From contig JAISZB010000175.1 in NCBI GenBank assembly GCA_031269465.1, positions 1 through 64,000 on the forward strand: 64,000 nucleotides of DNA. The letters run 5' to 3'. The notes below the pieces were generated by a model. That model was not told the DNA's origin and ran no database searches. It saw only the letters and a list, made by a program, of their open reading frames with translations. Numbering within the stretch: position 1 is the first letter of the stretch; each line of letters begins with the position of its first letter. The stretch is from Clostridiales bacterium. GTDB taxonomy: Bacteria; Bacillota; Clostridia; Lachnospirales; WQUN01. Below, piece by piece: positions 18,951 through 27,602 of the stretch. The position numbers and the translations under genes are program-made.

Positions 18951-19857
18951 AAACGCTGCGCCAAGCAAGCGGAACTTTACCGGGGATTCTCCAGCATCGG
19001 GCTTCCCTGGTAGAGCGCCTGCGGCTTATATTGGCATGCATGTCAATAACCCGCCGCCTAGTATCGCACGGCTAAAGCATTTTGATATTTGAGGCGAGGG
19101 CTTGCAATTTCAAGTCCTGCAGGTGCATTTGACCGCAAATCAAAGATGCGTTCAACCGAGCATTAAAATCTTATCCGTAAAAAGAGCTTGCAAATCCAAA
19201 AAATCATTAAATGCGGCTTTGAGGCCATATTTTAGCAAAAGATCCAAATACATACTCACGCAATTCAGTTTATTTTATGCTTTTTATGTCCATGCCTTTT
19301 TTATTGATTTGGATTTTGAAGTTCTCACTGCATCGAGGGCAAATCGTCTTTAGAGGCTCATTGAGCGCTATGCTGAGGCAGCCGCGCATAAAGTATTCAT
19401 GTTTTAGCTTGAGCTTATCAAGCTCTAAATTAGGCGCGACTTGATGCAAGAAGGCATAATGGGAACTTTCAAAACCTGGAGCAATTTAGTTATTGTCTGC
19501 AAAAGAAGCGACGTTCAAAGCATCAAGCGGGACGCGGATTTGAGGGGTTCAAGCTATGCTGATGCAGTCGAATACCGATTTTAAAGAACTGTCATCTTGG
19601 AAGACCAATGCCCTTCCCAAAATCGGAATCAATTTTCGCTCATTGGCATAATTGCGCACCGTCATATAAGGGCGAGTTCGATATTTCCGCATGCGCTGAT
19701 TTAAGTTTCAACTGCGACTGCAAATCAGCATATCAAGCCCCTCATATGATGGGATTTCACACTTATGCCAGGTTGCGGCGGCATTCGCGGCTTCATTGTC
19801 TTTAGAACCTCATGCGGCGGCCAGGCATGGCGCTTTGCGTTTGTGGGAGGGTATTTT
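18951..19857. other. Gene-free stretch with a partial Q repeat
   Basis: Contains a partial Q repeat (19043-19119). The rest is moderately AT-rich. Degenerate P-like phrases (CATTTGACCGCAAATCAAAG at 19125, GCAAATCAGCATA near 19720) occur, but no complete element and no gene. Confidence 0.5.
19043..19119 (+). repeat. Q repeat, partial copy
   Basis: Shares TCAATAACCC(A/G)CCGCCT, then TTTGAGGCG and CTTGCAATTTCAAGTCCTG with the copies at 23949 and 27919. Only the first 75 bases are present. Confidence 0.7.
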
Positions 19858-20112
19858 ATGCGGGAAAGAAGAAATCCATGGTCCCTTGTCATACTCATGG
19901 CTTGCGGCCTGGTCCTGGGCGGGTTCCTGGGCTTTTATCTTGACAGGTACATATTTTGGCAGTGGCTCAATTACGGCTACAACTTTGGCTTCGACTCGCC
20001 TCTTTCGCTCGAGTTTGGAATCATCCATCTTGTTTTCGGATTGACTGTAAAAGTTAACTTCGGCAGTGTTTTAGGCGTGGGTTTGGGCATACTAGTTTAC
20101 TACAAGATGTGA
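19858..20112 (+). CDS. DUF4321 small membrane protein
   Basis: An 84-residue protein with two hydrophobic segments (about 10-30 and 58-82) separated by an aromatic-rich loop (WQWLNYGYNFGFDSPL). The segment EFGIIHLVFGLTVKVNFGS is the signature of DUF4321, found next to maf in Bacillota. Its function is unknown. The ATG at 19858 is preceded by GGGAGGGTATTTT, while the longer frame to 19765 is not supported by a ribosome binding site. It is 12 bases before maf, so the two are surely cotranscribed. Confidence 0.85.
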   Translation: MRERRNPWSLVILMACGLVLGGFLGFYLDRYIFWQWLNYGYNFGFDSPLSLEFGIIHLVFGLTVKVNFGSVLGVGLGILVYYKM

Positions 20113-20124
20113 TGGAGGCAGTTT

Positions 20125-20739
20125 ATGAAGAAAATAGTACTCGCGTCCGGGTCTCCCCGCAGGCGGGACATTCTGGCGGGGATCGGCGCCAATTTCGAAG
20201 TTTTGCCTGCAAACGTAGATGAGATCGCCTTCGGCAAAACCTCTGCGTATGAGATAGTTAAGATCCTCTCAGAGAAAAAAGCGCTTGCCTGCCTTAAAGC
20301 CATTGATGAAGACGCTCTCATCATAGGCGCCGACACGCTGGTAGCCATAAACGGCCAAATTATGGGAAAGCCCAAAGATGAGGCTTCCGCCTTCGCCATG
20401 CTTAAAAGGCTCCAGGGATGCAAGCATTCCGTCTATACAGGAGCCACCGTCATAAACAAGACCGGGGATTCGTATGAAACCGCATCCATCGTAGACAACA
20501 CCAGCGTATACCTGCGCAAGCTTGAAGACGAAGAGATCAGGGCCTATATAGCTACGCGCGAGCCGTTTGACAAGGCAGGGGCATATGCCATTCAAGGCTT
20601 GGGAACCCTTTTAGTTGAAAAGATTGAGGGAGACTACAATACTGTAGTGGGTCTGCCGTTGGTGAAGCTTCACTTGCTCCTTAAACGCTGGGGCGTGGAT
20701 TTGGCAAATCAGCGGCGGATCCTTGCAGGAGTGGATTAG
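20125..20739 (+). CDS. maf: Maf nucleoside-triphosphate pyrophosphatase
   Basis: Maf proteins hydrolyse non-canonical or modified nucleoside triphosphates to monophosphates and are linked to cell-division arrest. The 204 residues are of normal length. Seen motifs: LASGSPRRRDIL at the N-terminus (substrate loop), the acidic GADTLVAINGQIMGKP region, LERLQ-like LKRLQGCKHSVYTG, and FDKAGAYAIQGLGTLLVEKIEGDYNTVVGLP near the C-terminus, including the catalytic Asp region. TGATGGAGGCAGTTT gives the ribosome binding site. It is in an operon with DUF4321 upstream and the coiled-coil gene and acpS downstream. Confidence 0.96.
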   Translation: MKKIVLASGSPRRRDILAGIGANFEVLPANVDEIAFGKTSAYEIVKILSEKKALACLKAIDEDALIIGADTLVAINGQIMGKPKDEASAFAMLKRLQGCKHSVYTGATVINKTGDSYETASIVDNTSVYLRKLEDEEIRAYIATREPFDKAGAYAIQGLGTLLVEKIEGDYNTVVGLPLVKLHLLLKRWGVDLANQRRILAGVD

Positions 20740-20742
20740 GCT

Positions 20743-21363
20743 ATGAAAAGGATTTTTGCTAAAAATGCTCGCCTAGATCCTGCCATGTTTAAAGATTTGA
20801 AGCCTCCTCCTCTAATATTGGACGCTCTTTGGCAAGAGCATTTTAGGGGTCGTAAAACCGACAGGATCAACTTCCTTGAAGTAAAGATTAAAGACCTTAT
20901 GAAGGAAAACGCTAAAAACTCCCAATTAGAGAAGGAGCTCAATGCCAAGAAGAGGCAATGCTTGCGGCAAATCATCGAGCTGTCTCCAGGCATCCACGAA
21001 AATGGCAGCGCAGATGCAAAGAAAGCTGCGTCAGTCTGTCAAGACGCCGTTCTAAGCATAAATAAAGATCTGGAAGCGGCAGAAAAGCGCTCCGGCGAGC
21101 TTGCATCTGAACTTGACGAGGCCTGCAGGGAACTGCTTCTTGAAACCGTATCCATTATCTACCCCATGCTTCGGGAATCTCAGTCGAAGCTTAAAGAACT
21201 GGAGCCGAAAGCTCAAAAGCTTCGGCTGGAACTTAAGAGCCTTGTTGAGGAGCAAATAAGGCATGAAGAAGATGCTGCGAGAACCTATCAGCTCCTTCAC
21301 AACCTGGTAGGCCAAGAGATAGCCAACCGCCTTGATGACTTGTACGGAAGAGGCGTGACATGA
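20743..21363 (+). CDS. Hypothetical coiled-coil protein
   Basis: A 206-residue soluble protein, strongly charged and helical. Long heptad-like stretches run through residues 35-75, 100-125 and 145-180. I do not recognise a family. It starts three bases after the maf stop and its TGA overlaps the acpS start (ATGA), so translation of the two is probably coupled. Its place between maf and acpS suggests a link to envelope growth or division, but that is inference from position only. Confidence 0.75.
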   Translation: MKRIFAKNARLDPAMFKDLKPPPLILDALWQEHFRGRKTDRINFLEVKIKDLMKENAKNSQLEKELNAKKRQCLRQIIELSPGIHENGSADAKKAASVCQDAVLSINKDLEAAEKRSGELASELDEACRELLLETVSIIYPMLRESQSKLKELEPKAQKLRLELKSLVEEQIRHEEDAARTYQLLHNLVGQEIANRLDDLYGRGVT

Positions 21364-21719
21364 TATACGGCGTAGGCGTTGATATTATCGAGGTGGAGAG
21401 GATAGGAAGAGCCTGTGAGTCGGAGAGATTCTTAAACTGCGTCTTCACCTCCAAAGAGCAGGAAAACGCAAATAAATGCATGCAATCCCTAGCTGGATTC
21501 TTCGCCGCGAAGGAAGCCGCCGCAAAAGCGCTGGGAACGGGGTTTAGAAACTTTGCGCCATTAGACGCAGAGATACTGCAAGACAGCCTGGGAAAGCCCT
21601 ATTTGAAACCCTCCAGCAAAATGAAGGCGATCATGGACGAGCGCAGCGTAACAAGAGTATGTATAAGCATCTCCCACAACCGCACTCAAGCGATTGCTTT
21701 CGCGCTCATGGAAGCTTGA
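21360..21719 (+). CDS. acpS: Holo-[acyl-carrier-protein] synthase
   Basis: Transfers 4'-phosphopantetheine from CoA to the serine of acyl carrier protein, activating it for fatty acid synthesis. The 119 residues are of standard length. The magnesium-binding Asp lies in GVGVDIIEVERI (Asp8) and the Glu in FFAAKEAAAKALGTGF. The C-terminal VCISISHNRTQAIAFALME holds the SISH motif. The start overlaps the preceding stop by four bases. acpS next to nnr is a common arrangement, but here 690 bases of repeats separate them. Confidence 0.96.
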   Translation: MIYGVGVDIIEVERIGRACESERFLNCVFTSKEQENANKCMQSLAGFFAAKEAAAKALGTGFRNFAPLDAEILQDSLGKPYLKPSSKMKAIMDERSVTRVCISISHNRTQAIAFALMEA

Positions 21720-21901
21720 ACCCCTAAAATTGCCGGGGAAGCTCCAGCAATGCTTGCGCACGCCAGGAATCACCGGCTTTTGCATGGACCCTTCAACAAA
21801 AATTTTGGAAATTTATTGCAACAAATCCCAAAACCTAAACATTTGCTGCTCTAAATTTTAAATTCTCAATTATTATCGAGCGAAAAATGGACATTAACAG
21901 C

Positions 21902-22029
21902 TATACTGATTTTTATAGGAAACAGCCTTTTTGTAGCTTGATTATAGAGCGGGCGCGATAGATATCGGCATTTCTCACCGCTCAATGGATAATCAACAAA
22001 AACAGGAACATTTGATGAAAATCGGTATA
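21902..22029 (+). repeat. P element, full copy
   Basis: TATACTGATTTTTATAGGAA to TGATGAAAATCGGTATA. Arms GTAGCTTGATTATAGAGCG and GGATAATCAACAAAAACAG, core GATATCGGCATT. Confidence 0.82.
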
Positions 22030-22073
22030 TAAGACGGCGCGTTTTACGCTTAATTGATTAATCTGATAAGTTA

Positions 22074-22204
22074 TGGCTGCTTTGCACTGGGAAGCTCCGG
22101 TTTTGAAATCGGATTAGACAATGGGTGCGATTGATATCGGCATTTCGCACCTTGAAACTGAATTATCCTGCCTCAAAATCGGTGCATCTGGCTGCAAGTC
22201 AGTA
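22074..22204. repeat. P element, ATTTGCA-like subfamily
   Basis: TGGCTGCTTTGCACTGGGAA on the left, GGCTGCAAGTCAGTATA on the right. Core GATTGATATCGGCATTTCGC. The inner arms are TTTTGAAATCGGATTAGAC and GAATTATCCTGCCTCAAAATCGG. Confidence 0.65.
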
Positions 22205-22278
22205 TATTAACGCGCCCTATGCTGATTTGCATATGAAACCGCCTCGTTTGACCGCAAATCGGTATAACCAGCGCCCCC

Positions 22279-22378
22279 ATGATAGGAGGTAGCGCGCGCC
22301 CTGCCAAGCAGAGCATAACCGGAGATCCCGCCATTTAAGGCGGGTGTTCCCGCCATTTAAGGCGGGACTCCTATCATG
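22279..22378. repeat. Nested inverted repeats ahead of nnr
   Basis: CATGATAGGA (22279-22288) is complementary to TCCTATCATG (22369-22378). Between them stand two identical tandem hairpins, CCCGCC-ATTTAA-GGCGGG, at 22327-22344 and 22349-22366. No T-run follows. It could form a cruciform or an RNA three-way structure in the nnr leader. Confidence 0.6.
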
Positions 22379-22406
22379 CCGCTAGCCACAGGCGGCGCGA
22401 AGCGAA

Positions 22407-23990
22407 ATGAAAGTTGTCACGCGTGCTCAAATGCTAGCAATTGAAAGCGCAGCCAAGGAGGAACTCGGCATTCCTACTCTGCTTATGATGGAGAACGCCG
22501 CAATCAAAACCCTGGGCTATTGCCTTGAATACCTTGGCGACAGGCCAGCAAGCAAAGTCATTGTCATTTGCGGCCCCGGAAGCAACGGTGGAGACGGGTT
22601 GGCCCTTGCTAGGCATCTGCGCTTGAGCGGTATCGATACAGGAATCATTTTCGTGGGAGATATGGGCGCATGCCGGGGAGACGCTTTGCTTAACCTGGAA
22701 ATCTCAAGAAAAATGGACGTGCCTATCGAATGCATCCCGTTAAGCGACACCCTCCTGGATGTACCATACACCATCGAGACCTGCGATCTTGTAGTAGACG
22801 CCCTGTTCGGCACCGGCCTCGGAAGGAAAGTAGAAGGAAGCTTTGAATATATAATCGACATGATAAACAGCTACGCCAAGCATGTCATATCAATCGACGT
22901 CCCGTCCGGCGTAAATTCCGACACGGGGCAAATCATGGGATGCGCCGTCAAAGCAAGCCAAACCGTAACGCTCGGGCTTCCCAAAATCGGCATAATACTC
23001 CACCCTGGCGCGGCGTATGCAGGGAAAATCGAAGTCGCAGACATATCAATCCCCCAATCTATCCTAACGCATGCCGTCTCAGAAACCAGCATATTGTCGG
23101 AAAAAGAAATCAAGGCTTTGCTGCCCGGAAGAAAGCCCCGATCTAATAAAGGAGCTTTTGGCAAAGTCTACGGCTTTGCAGGATCAGCTTCAATGCCCGG
23201 CGCTGCCGTGCTTTCCGCAACAGCAGCGTATAAAGTAGGCGCCGGCTGCGTTTGCGCATGCCTCATACCTCAGACTTCCGGAATCATGCACAGCGGGCTG
23301 AAGGAAGCCGTAACCCGGATTCTTCCTGAAAAAGGCGGCGGGTTCTGTAGGAAAAGCCTAGAATCCATACAGGATGAGCTGCGCGGCGCAAGCGTCATTT
23401 ATGTCGGCCCGGGGCTTGGCAGAAGCTCTCATGTTTCCGAGTTCGTTTTTGAGTTGCTCTCAAGCGTCTCCGTCCCGATCGTTATAGACGCAGACGCGCT
23501 AAACGCAATATCGGAAGATGTAAACATCCTTAAGAAGATCTCGCCTCCATGCATCATAACCCCTCATCCGGGAGAGATGAGCAGGCTGACCGGCTTGTCA
23601 GTTCAAGACATCCTGGATGACACATTTAATGTCGCGAAAGAATTCTCGCGCGAATTCGAAGTGATAACTCTCCTAAAAGATGCACATACCATTATAGCAA
23701 GCCCTACGGGACACACATACATCAATACCACCGGATCCACATCCCTTTCCAAGGCTGGAACCGGAGACGTGCTCACAGGAATAATCGCGGGATTTATATC
23801 TCAAGGCATGGACGTCTTCTCCGCGGGAATGCTGGGTTCTTATATCCACGGCAGAGCCGGCGAGATGGCATCGGCTTCCTTGTCCGATTACGGCGTTTTG
23901 GCTTCTGACGTCTTGGATCTGATACCTAAATGCTTGAACTCATATAATTCAATAACCCACCGCCTTATACCGAAGGCTAAAGCCTTTTAA
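22407..23990 (+). CDS. nnr: Bifunctional NAD(P)H-hydrate repair enzyme
   Basis: Repairs hydrated NAD(P)H: the N-terminal epimerase converts the R to the S form and the C-terminal ADP-dependent dehydratase restores NAD(P)H. It has 527 residues, the normal size of the fused enzyme. The N-domain (1-215) shows MENAA, GPGSNGGDGLALARHL and DALFGTGL with SIDVPSGVNSDTG. The C-domain (about 225-510) shows NKGAFGKV, YVGPGLGR, TPHPGEMSRLTG and SKAGTGDVLTGIIAGF, the ribokinase-like active site. The ribosome binding site is weak (GGCGGCGCGAAGCGAA). The last 13 codons (from TCAATAACC at 23949) lie inside a Q repeat, so the C-terminal tail SITHRLIPKAKAF is repeat-derived. The core domains are unaffected. 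Confidence 0.95.
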   Translation: MKVVTRAQMLAIESAAKEELGIPTLLMMENAAIKTLGYCLEYLGDRPASKVIVICGPGSNGGDGLALARHLRLSGIDTGIIFVGDMGACRGDALLNLEISRKMDVPIECIPLSDTLLDVPYTIETCDLVVDALFGTGLGRKVEGSFEYIIDMINSYAKHVISIDVPSGVNSDTGQIMGCAVKASQTVTLGLPKIGIILHPGAAYAGKIEVADISIPQSILTHAVSETSILSEKEIKALLPGRKPRSNKGAFGKVYGFAGSASMPGAAVLSATAAYKVGAGCVCACLIPQTSGIMHSGLKEAVTRILPEKGGGFCRKSLESIQDELRGASVIYVGPGLGRSSHVSEFVFELLSSVSVPIVIDADALNAISEDVNILKKISPPCIITPHPGEMSRLTGLSVQDILDDTFNVAKEFSREFEVITLLKDAHTIIASPTGHTYINTTGSTSLSKAGTGDVLTGIIAGFISQGMDVFSAGMLGSYIHGRAGEMASASLSDYGVLASDVLDLIPKCLNSYNSITHRLIPKAKAF

Positions 23991-24225
23991 CCTTTGAGGC
24001 GTGGTCTTGCAACTGCAAGTCCTGATTGACTAGCCTAAGCTTCCACCGGGAAACCGCGCCGACCAAGAATATCCTACAGGCGCTCCGGGGCGTCTGCTCC
24101 AGCTCAGTACTCTGCGGCTTATGGCTGAACAGCCTTGAGGGGAAGGGACGGCGCTGCAGGCGTATAAAACCTTGGAACAGCATTGGCGAAGGGCCGCCAG
24201 CCCAGGAAATATGGAGTTATGCGCG
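23949..24225 (+). repeat. Q repeat, long copy overlapping the nnr 3' end
   Basis: About 270 bases that match 27654-27919 read on the other strand at roughly four of five positions by eye. Landmarks are TCAATAACCCACCGCCT, CTTGCAACTGCAAGTCCTG, AGCCTAAGCTTCC, CAGGCGCTCCGGGGCG, TATAAAACCTTGGAA and GCATTGGCGAAGGG. It begins inside nnr and ends just before the terminator at 24238, so it separates gene and terminator. Confidence 0.75.
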
Positions 24226-24594
24226 AATAGCGCTTAAGAAGAGCATCCGACTTATCGGATGCTCTTCTTTTCGTTATGAAAACATAGCTCTGGAATTAAG
24301 GCAAGTTTCATAAAAGCATGCCCTATATTTCCAGATTCATTTTTATGCATAATAATATAAAATTTGGTAAAAATAAACTCAAGTCGCAGATTTTCAGCAT
24401 TCGGCCCTGCGCCTGTTAAGTCTGAGTCCGGTAATACAGCCTTTGCTTCTATTACTTAAGCACGAGAGGAATGAGAGCCGCGCCTTGCTTCTTTCCTCAT
24501 CCAAGTAAATAATCCTGCTCAGCTTTTTTTGGCAATAAGGCCGCCTTAATGGATTTCGCGGCATATCGGCGCGAAAGCGCCGTACTACAAGGAG
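23991..24594. other. Gene-free stretch after nnr
   Basis: Holds the rest of the Q repeat and a strong terminator (24238-24271). From 24280 to 24594 it is AT-rich without recognisable features apart from AAGGAG just before the SleB-type gene. Confidence 0.6.
24238..24271 (+). terminator. Intrinsic terminator downstream of nnr
   Basis: Perfect 13-bp stem GAAGAGCATCCGA / TCGGATGCTCTTC with loop CTTA, followed by TTTTCG. It is most simply the nnr terminator, displaced by the Q repeat. Confidence 0.88.
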
Positions 24595-24615
24595 TTGATT
24601 TATATTTTTCGCGGA

Positions 24616-25419
24616 ATGGTAAAAGCAATCGGCGTCATAATCATGAGTTCGATCATCGCATTTTCGCCGCTTCCACTAGCCTTCGCTTCGGAGTGCCAAG
24701 CTCCTCAGCCTAGAATCATGATTGACAGAGTTGTTCTTAATTCGCCCGTGAAGCCTATTGTCATAAACAAGCAGGCCTCCCTGCCAGTCAGGTATATATC
24801 TGAATGCCTTGGAGGAATCGTTTATTGGAATCCCGATGAGAAAACAGCTTCAGTTTCATACCAAGGAGTTGAGACGCAGGTAAAGGGAGCTATTATTAAC
24901 GATGCGATGATGGCATCGTTGGACTTCTTTTCTGATGTCTTCGGAGCGGAGGGGAAGTTTTTCCCCAAGGAAAACCTCGTAGTTATTAGCACCCGAGACA
25001 GCTTGCCCAGCGAAAAGGAGGCGTTGGAGCTTATTCCTTCCTACTCCGGCTACACGCAGGAAGATCTTCTCTGGCTCGCGAAGATAGTTGAAGCAGAGGC
25101 CCAAGGAGAGCCTTACGCTTCTAAACTCGGGGTTGCGAGCGTCATTATAAACCGCAAGGAAAGCAACCTCTACCCTGACACTATAAAAGATGTCATTTTC
25201 GATAAACGGTTCGGAGTGCAGTTCACGCCAACCGCAAACGGCGCCGTATACAATTCCCCTTCCGCTCAGAGCTGGATGGCGGCGATTGAAGCGCTTGAAG
25301 GGACAAATAATGCTCCGTCAACCTTATTTTTCTTGAACCCCAGGTATGCGACTTCAAACTGGGTTCAGAAAAACAGGCGATACGCCTTTACCATTGGCGG
25401 CCACAACTACTATTATTAA
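24616..25419 (+). CDS. SleB/CwlJ-type cell wall hydrolase with copper-amine-oxidase-like N-domain
   Basis: Secreted peptidoglycan hydrolase of the Hydrolase_2 family, whose members open the spore cortex at germination or act in wall turnover. From ATG 24616 there is a signal peptide (KAIGVIIMSSIIAFSPLPLAFAS). Next comes a Cu_amine_oxidN1-like domain (about residues 30-145; LPVRYISECLGGIVYWNPDEK is typical), then the hydrolase domain (about 150-267) with LLWLAKIVEAEAQGEPY, LGVASVIINRKESNLYPDTIKDVIF and GGHNYYY at the end. The start is uncertain. AAGGAG (24589-24594) directly abuts an in-frame TTG (24595), an in-frame ATT at 24604 has ideal spacing, and ATG 24616 is 21 bases away. The gene has its own terminator. 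Confidence 0.88.
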   Translation: MVKAIGVIIMSSIIAFSPLPLAFASECQAPQPRIMIDRVVLNSPVKPIVINKQASLPVRYISECLGGIVYWNPDEKTASVSYQGVETQVKGAIINDAMMASLDFFSDVFGAEGKFFPKENLVVISTRDSLPSEKEALELIPSYSGYTQEDLLWLAKIVEAEAQGEPYASKLGVASVIINRKESNLYPDTIKDVIFDKRFGVQFTPTANGAVYNSPSAQSWMAAIEALEGTNNAPSTLFFLNPRYATSNWVQKNRRYAFTIGGHNYYY

Positions 25420-25431
25420 GCGGCAAAGCTT

Positions 25432-25466
25432 AAAGCCGATTCTGCTTGGCAGAATCGGCTTTTCTC
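25432..25466 (+). terminator. Intrinsic terminator of the SleB-type gene
   Basis: 14-bp stem AAAGCCGATTCTGC (25432-25445) / GCAGAATCGGCTTT (25449-25462) with a 3-base loop, followed by TCTCGT. It starts 13 bases after the stop codon. Confidence 0.85.
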
Positions 25467-25499
25467 GTCGCTAGATCTCATAATCAGGTCATGCCTTGG

Positions 25500-25622
25500 C
25501 CTGCTTAATTGCATCTGAATTTCCTATTTTATGGCTTGGATGTAGAGCGAGAGCGTATGATGTCGGCATTTAGCGCCTTGAAAGAGGCAAGCTCCAAAAC
25601 AAGCTCATTCGGCTGCAAATCT
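25500..25622. repeat. P-element relative between convergent genes
   Basis: TGCTTAATTGCATCTGAATTTCC at the left and CATTCGGCTGCAAATCTAATGAT at the right. The core GATGTCGGCATTTAGCGCC and arm GGCAAGCTCC are recognisable. It ends at the hflC stop codon. Confidence 0.5.
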
Positions 25623-25627
25623 AATGA

Positions 25628-26596
25628 TCATTCCTCTTGAGGAGCTGGAGCTGCTTGCGCAGGAGGTGAAATCTGGGCTGCGTTGCCTGAGAGTATGTCG
25701 ACAATCAATGCGTCACTAGGCAGTATTATGGTTTTGTCTCCGACCATTGATTTCTTTACGGCGTCAAGCCCTCTGATGAAGTTATAGAATGCGGCGCGAT
25801 CAGAGGAGTTGTAAGCGGATGATAGAATGGTCATATATGAGCTTTCACCTTCGGCTTTTAGCTGCTCGGCATCCGCCTGGGCTTTAGAGATCAGTATTTG
25901 CTTCTCCCTGTCAGTGGAGTTTCTTATCATATTAGCCTTCTCTTCGCCTTCAGCCAGGTAAGTCGCCACTATCTGGTTGCGCTCGGAGATCATTCTCTCG
26001 AATACCGCGTTTTTATTAGAATCGAGCAAATCAAACTTTTTAATCTGAACATCAACAAGCTCCACCCCGTATTCATTTATCGAGGTTGTGGAGTTTCCCA
26101 GAATCTGTTCATTTATCTTGTTATTGACCCTAGATTCTATTATATCCATCTGATCCAAAGAACCAATTGTGGTCTTTAGGCTTCCATAAACAGTAGCAAT
26201 CAGCCTTTGCTCAAGCTGAGCGACATTTCCGGCTTTTTGCAGGAAAGTCAAGGGGTCGTCTATCATCCATACAGCGTATGTGTCAACGACCATGGTCTTC
26301 TTATCCTTGGTTATCACCTCTGAAGGAGGCAGATCATAGAATTCCAGCTTTTTCGTCAGGCGACTCCTGCTATCAAGCAGAGGAGCCTTTATGTTAAGCC
26401 CAGCGCTTTGGACTATTCTCACCACTTTGTCAAATCTTTTGATGATGGCATATTCACCTTCATTGACGAAGTATATGCTGTTGGCTAAAACAAATAGCAG
26501 CAAAAGCGCAATTACAGCGAACGCAACCTTAGGCCCCCACTTTTTTCCAGACTTTTCAGGCTTATCTAAGATGATTATGTCAGGTTTTCCATCCAT
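25628..26596 (-). CDS. hflC: HflC-like SPFH/prohibitin membrane protein
   Basis: Partner of HflK; in other bacteria the HflKC complex forms a membrane cage that controls the protease FtsH. The 322 residues start with a short cytoplasmic tail and a transmembrane helix at about 23-43 (VAFAVIALLLLFVLANSIYFV). The SPFH/Band 7 domain follows (about 44-215, opening VNEGEYAIIKRFDKVVR), then a coiled coil rich in Glu/Ala (REKQILISKAQADAEQLKAEGESS) and a Pro/Ala tail. AGGAGGCAAAGCGC precedes the ATG. It begins 12 bases after the hflK stop, so the two form an operon. Confidence 0.92.
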   Translation of the reverse strand: MDGKPDIIILDKPEKSGKKWGPKVAFAVIALLLLFVLANSIYFVNEGEYAIIKRFDKVVRIVQSAGLNIKAPLLDSRSRLTKKLEFYDLPPSEVITKDKKTMVVDTYAVWMIDDPLTFLQKAGNVAQLEQRLIATVYGSLKTTIGSLDQMDIIESRVNNKINEQILGNSTTSINEYGVELVDVQIKKFDLLDSNKNAVFERMISERNQIVATYLAEGEEKANMIRNSTDREKQILISKAQADAEQLKAEGESSYMTILSSAYNSSDRAAFYNFIRGLDAVKKSMVGDKTIILPSDALIVDILSGNAAQISPPAQAAPAPQEE

Positions 26597-26608
26597 GCGC
26601 TTTGCCTC

Positions 26609-27529
26609 CTATTGGTTTATATCCAGCATTTTCAGCAGGTTGTTTTCAGATGAGTCCACAATCACTTTGAGTCCGGGCAAGATTTCCTCCATCGCCTCAT
26701 AGTACATTCGTATTTCTGTTATCTCAGGATACTTGGAGTATTCCGTAAACATTTCATTGAATCTGGCGACCTGGCCATTCGCTTCGTTTATCCTTGACTC
26801 TTTCACGCCTTCAGCGTTCTTTACAATCTTATCCGCTTCGGCGCGCGCGCTTGGGATGTTTTCATTGTAATAGCGGTTGGCTTCATTAATCATGGTATCC
26901 ATCTGCTGCTTTGCATCCTCTACAGCCTTGAAGGCAAGCTTTACTTCATCATTAGGAGGCTCAGCATCTTGGATCATGACGTTTGTTACAAATAGTCCGA
27001 TGTCGTACCTATCCAAGACCCCGTTCACAGTCTCCATTATTTTTCCTTGAATCTCCGATTTTCCATCAGTCAAAACGCTATCTACAGTATAGTTGCTGAC
27101 TATGTCCCTCGCGCTTGACTGGAAGGCGTTTCTAAGAAGCGTGACAGGCTCGCTTACAGCAAATAGAGATTTCTGAGGATTCGTAACCCTCCACTCGATA
27201 TAGAAGTCGACGGAGACCAGATTGAAGTCGACTGTAATCATCATTGACTCATTGTAGTTTTCTTGGGTATTGCTCCCATCTACTGTTGTATACCCGACCT
27301 CCATGCCTCTAGTAGTGGTATTGACTTTATAGTAGGATTGCAAAAACGGTATCTTCAAATGAGCGCCCGCGCTCTTTGTATCTGTATATTTGCCTGCCGT
27401 AAGCAGAACCGCGTTTTCCTGCTCGCTTACAGTGTAAAAGCTGTTGGCCCATAGTACAAAAGCGAATAGCGCTAATGCCGCAAGAATTGAAATCTGCCTA
27501 AGGAGCCTGAACGTCCTGTGATCACCCAC
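26609..27529 (-). CDS. hflK: HflK-like SPFH/prohibitin membrane protein
   Basis: First gene of the hflKC operon. A transmembrane helix near residues 9-30 (ISILAALALFAFVLWANSFYTV) is followed by the SPFH domain (opening VSEQENAVLLTAGKY) and a coiled coil (NENIPSARAEADKIVKNAEG). I choose GTG 27529 as start because AGAGGAGA lies seven bases before it. The longer frame from TTG 27547 would contain this ribosome binding site inside the coding region and has none of its own. That gives 306 residues. The assignment to HflK rather than HflC rests on gene order and on the EQENAV/ANGQVARFNEMFTEY-type segments typical of HflK. Confidence 0.9.
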   Translation of the reverse strand: MGDHRTFRLLRQISILAALALFAFVLWANSFYTVSEQENAVLLTAGKYTDTKSAGAHLKIPFLQSYYKVNTTTRGMEVGYTTVDGSNTQENYNESMMITVDFNLVSVDFYIEWRVTNPQKSLFAVSEPVTLLRNAFQSSARDIVSNYTVDSVLTDGKSEIQGKIMETVNGVLDRYDIGLFVTNVMIQDAEPPNDEVKLAFKAVEDAKQQMDTMINEANRYYNENIPSARAEADKIVKNAEGVKESRINEANGQVARFNEMFTEYSKYPEITEIRMYYEAMEEILPGLKVIVDSSENNLLKMLDINQ

Positions 27530-27602
27530 TGATAAATCTCCTCTCAAAACCTGATTTTAACGCCTGCATGAATGCCGCGGCAAATAAGCTTTCATCAGAT
27601 TT

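Larger units (their letters stand above)
21720..22406. other. Gene-free stretch between acpS and nnr
   Basis: Filled by two P elements (21902-22029, 22074-22204), a short P-like piece at about 22212-22267 and a nested hairpin structure (22279-22378). No gene. Confidence 0.65.
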
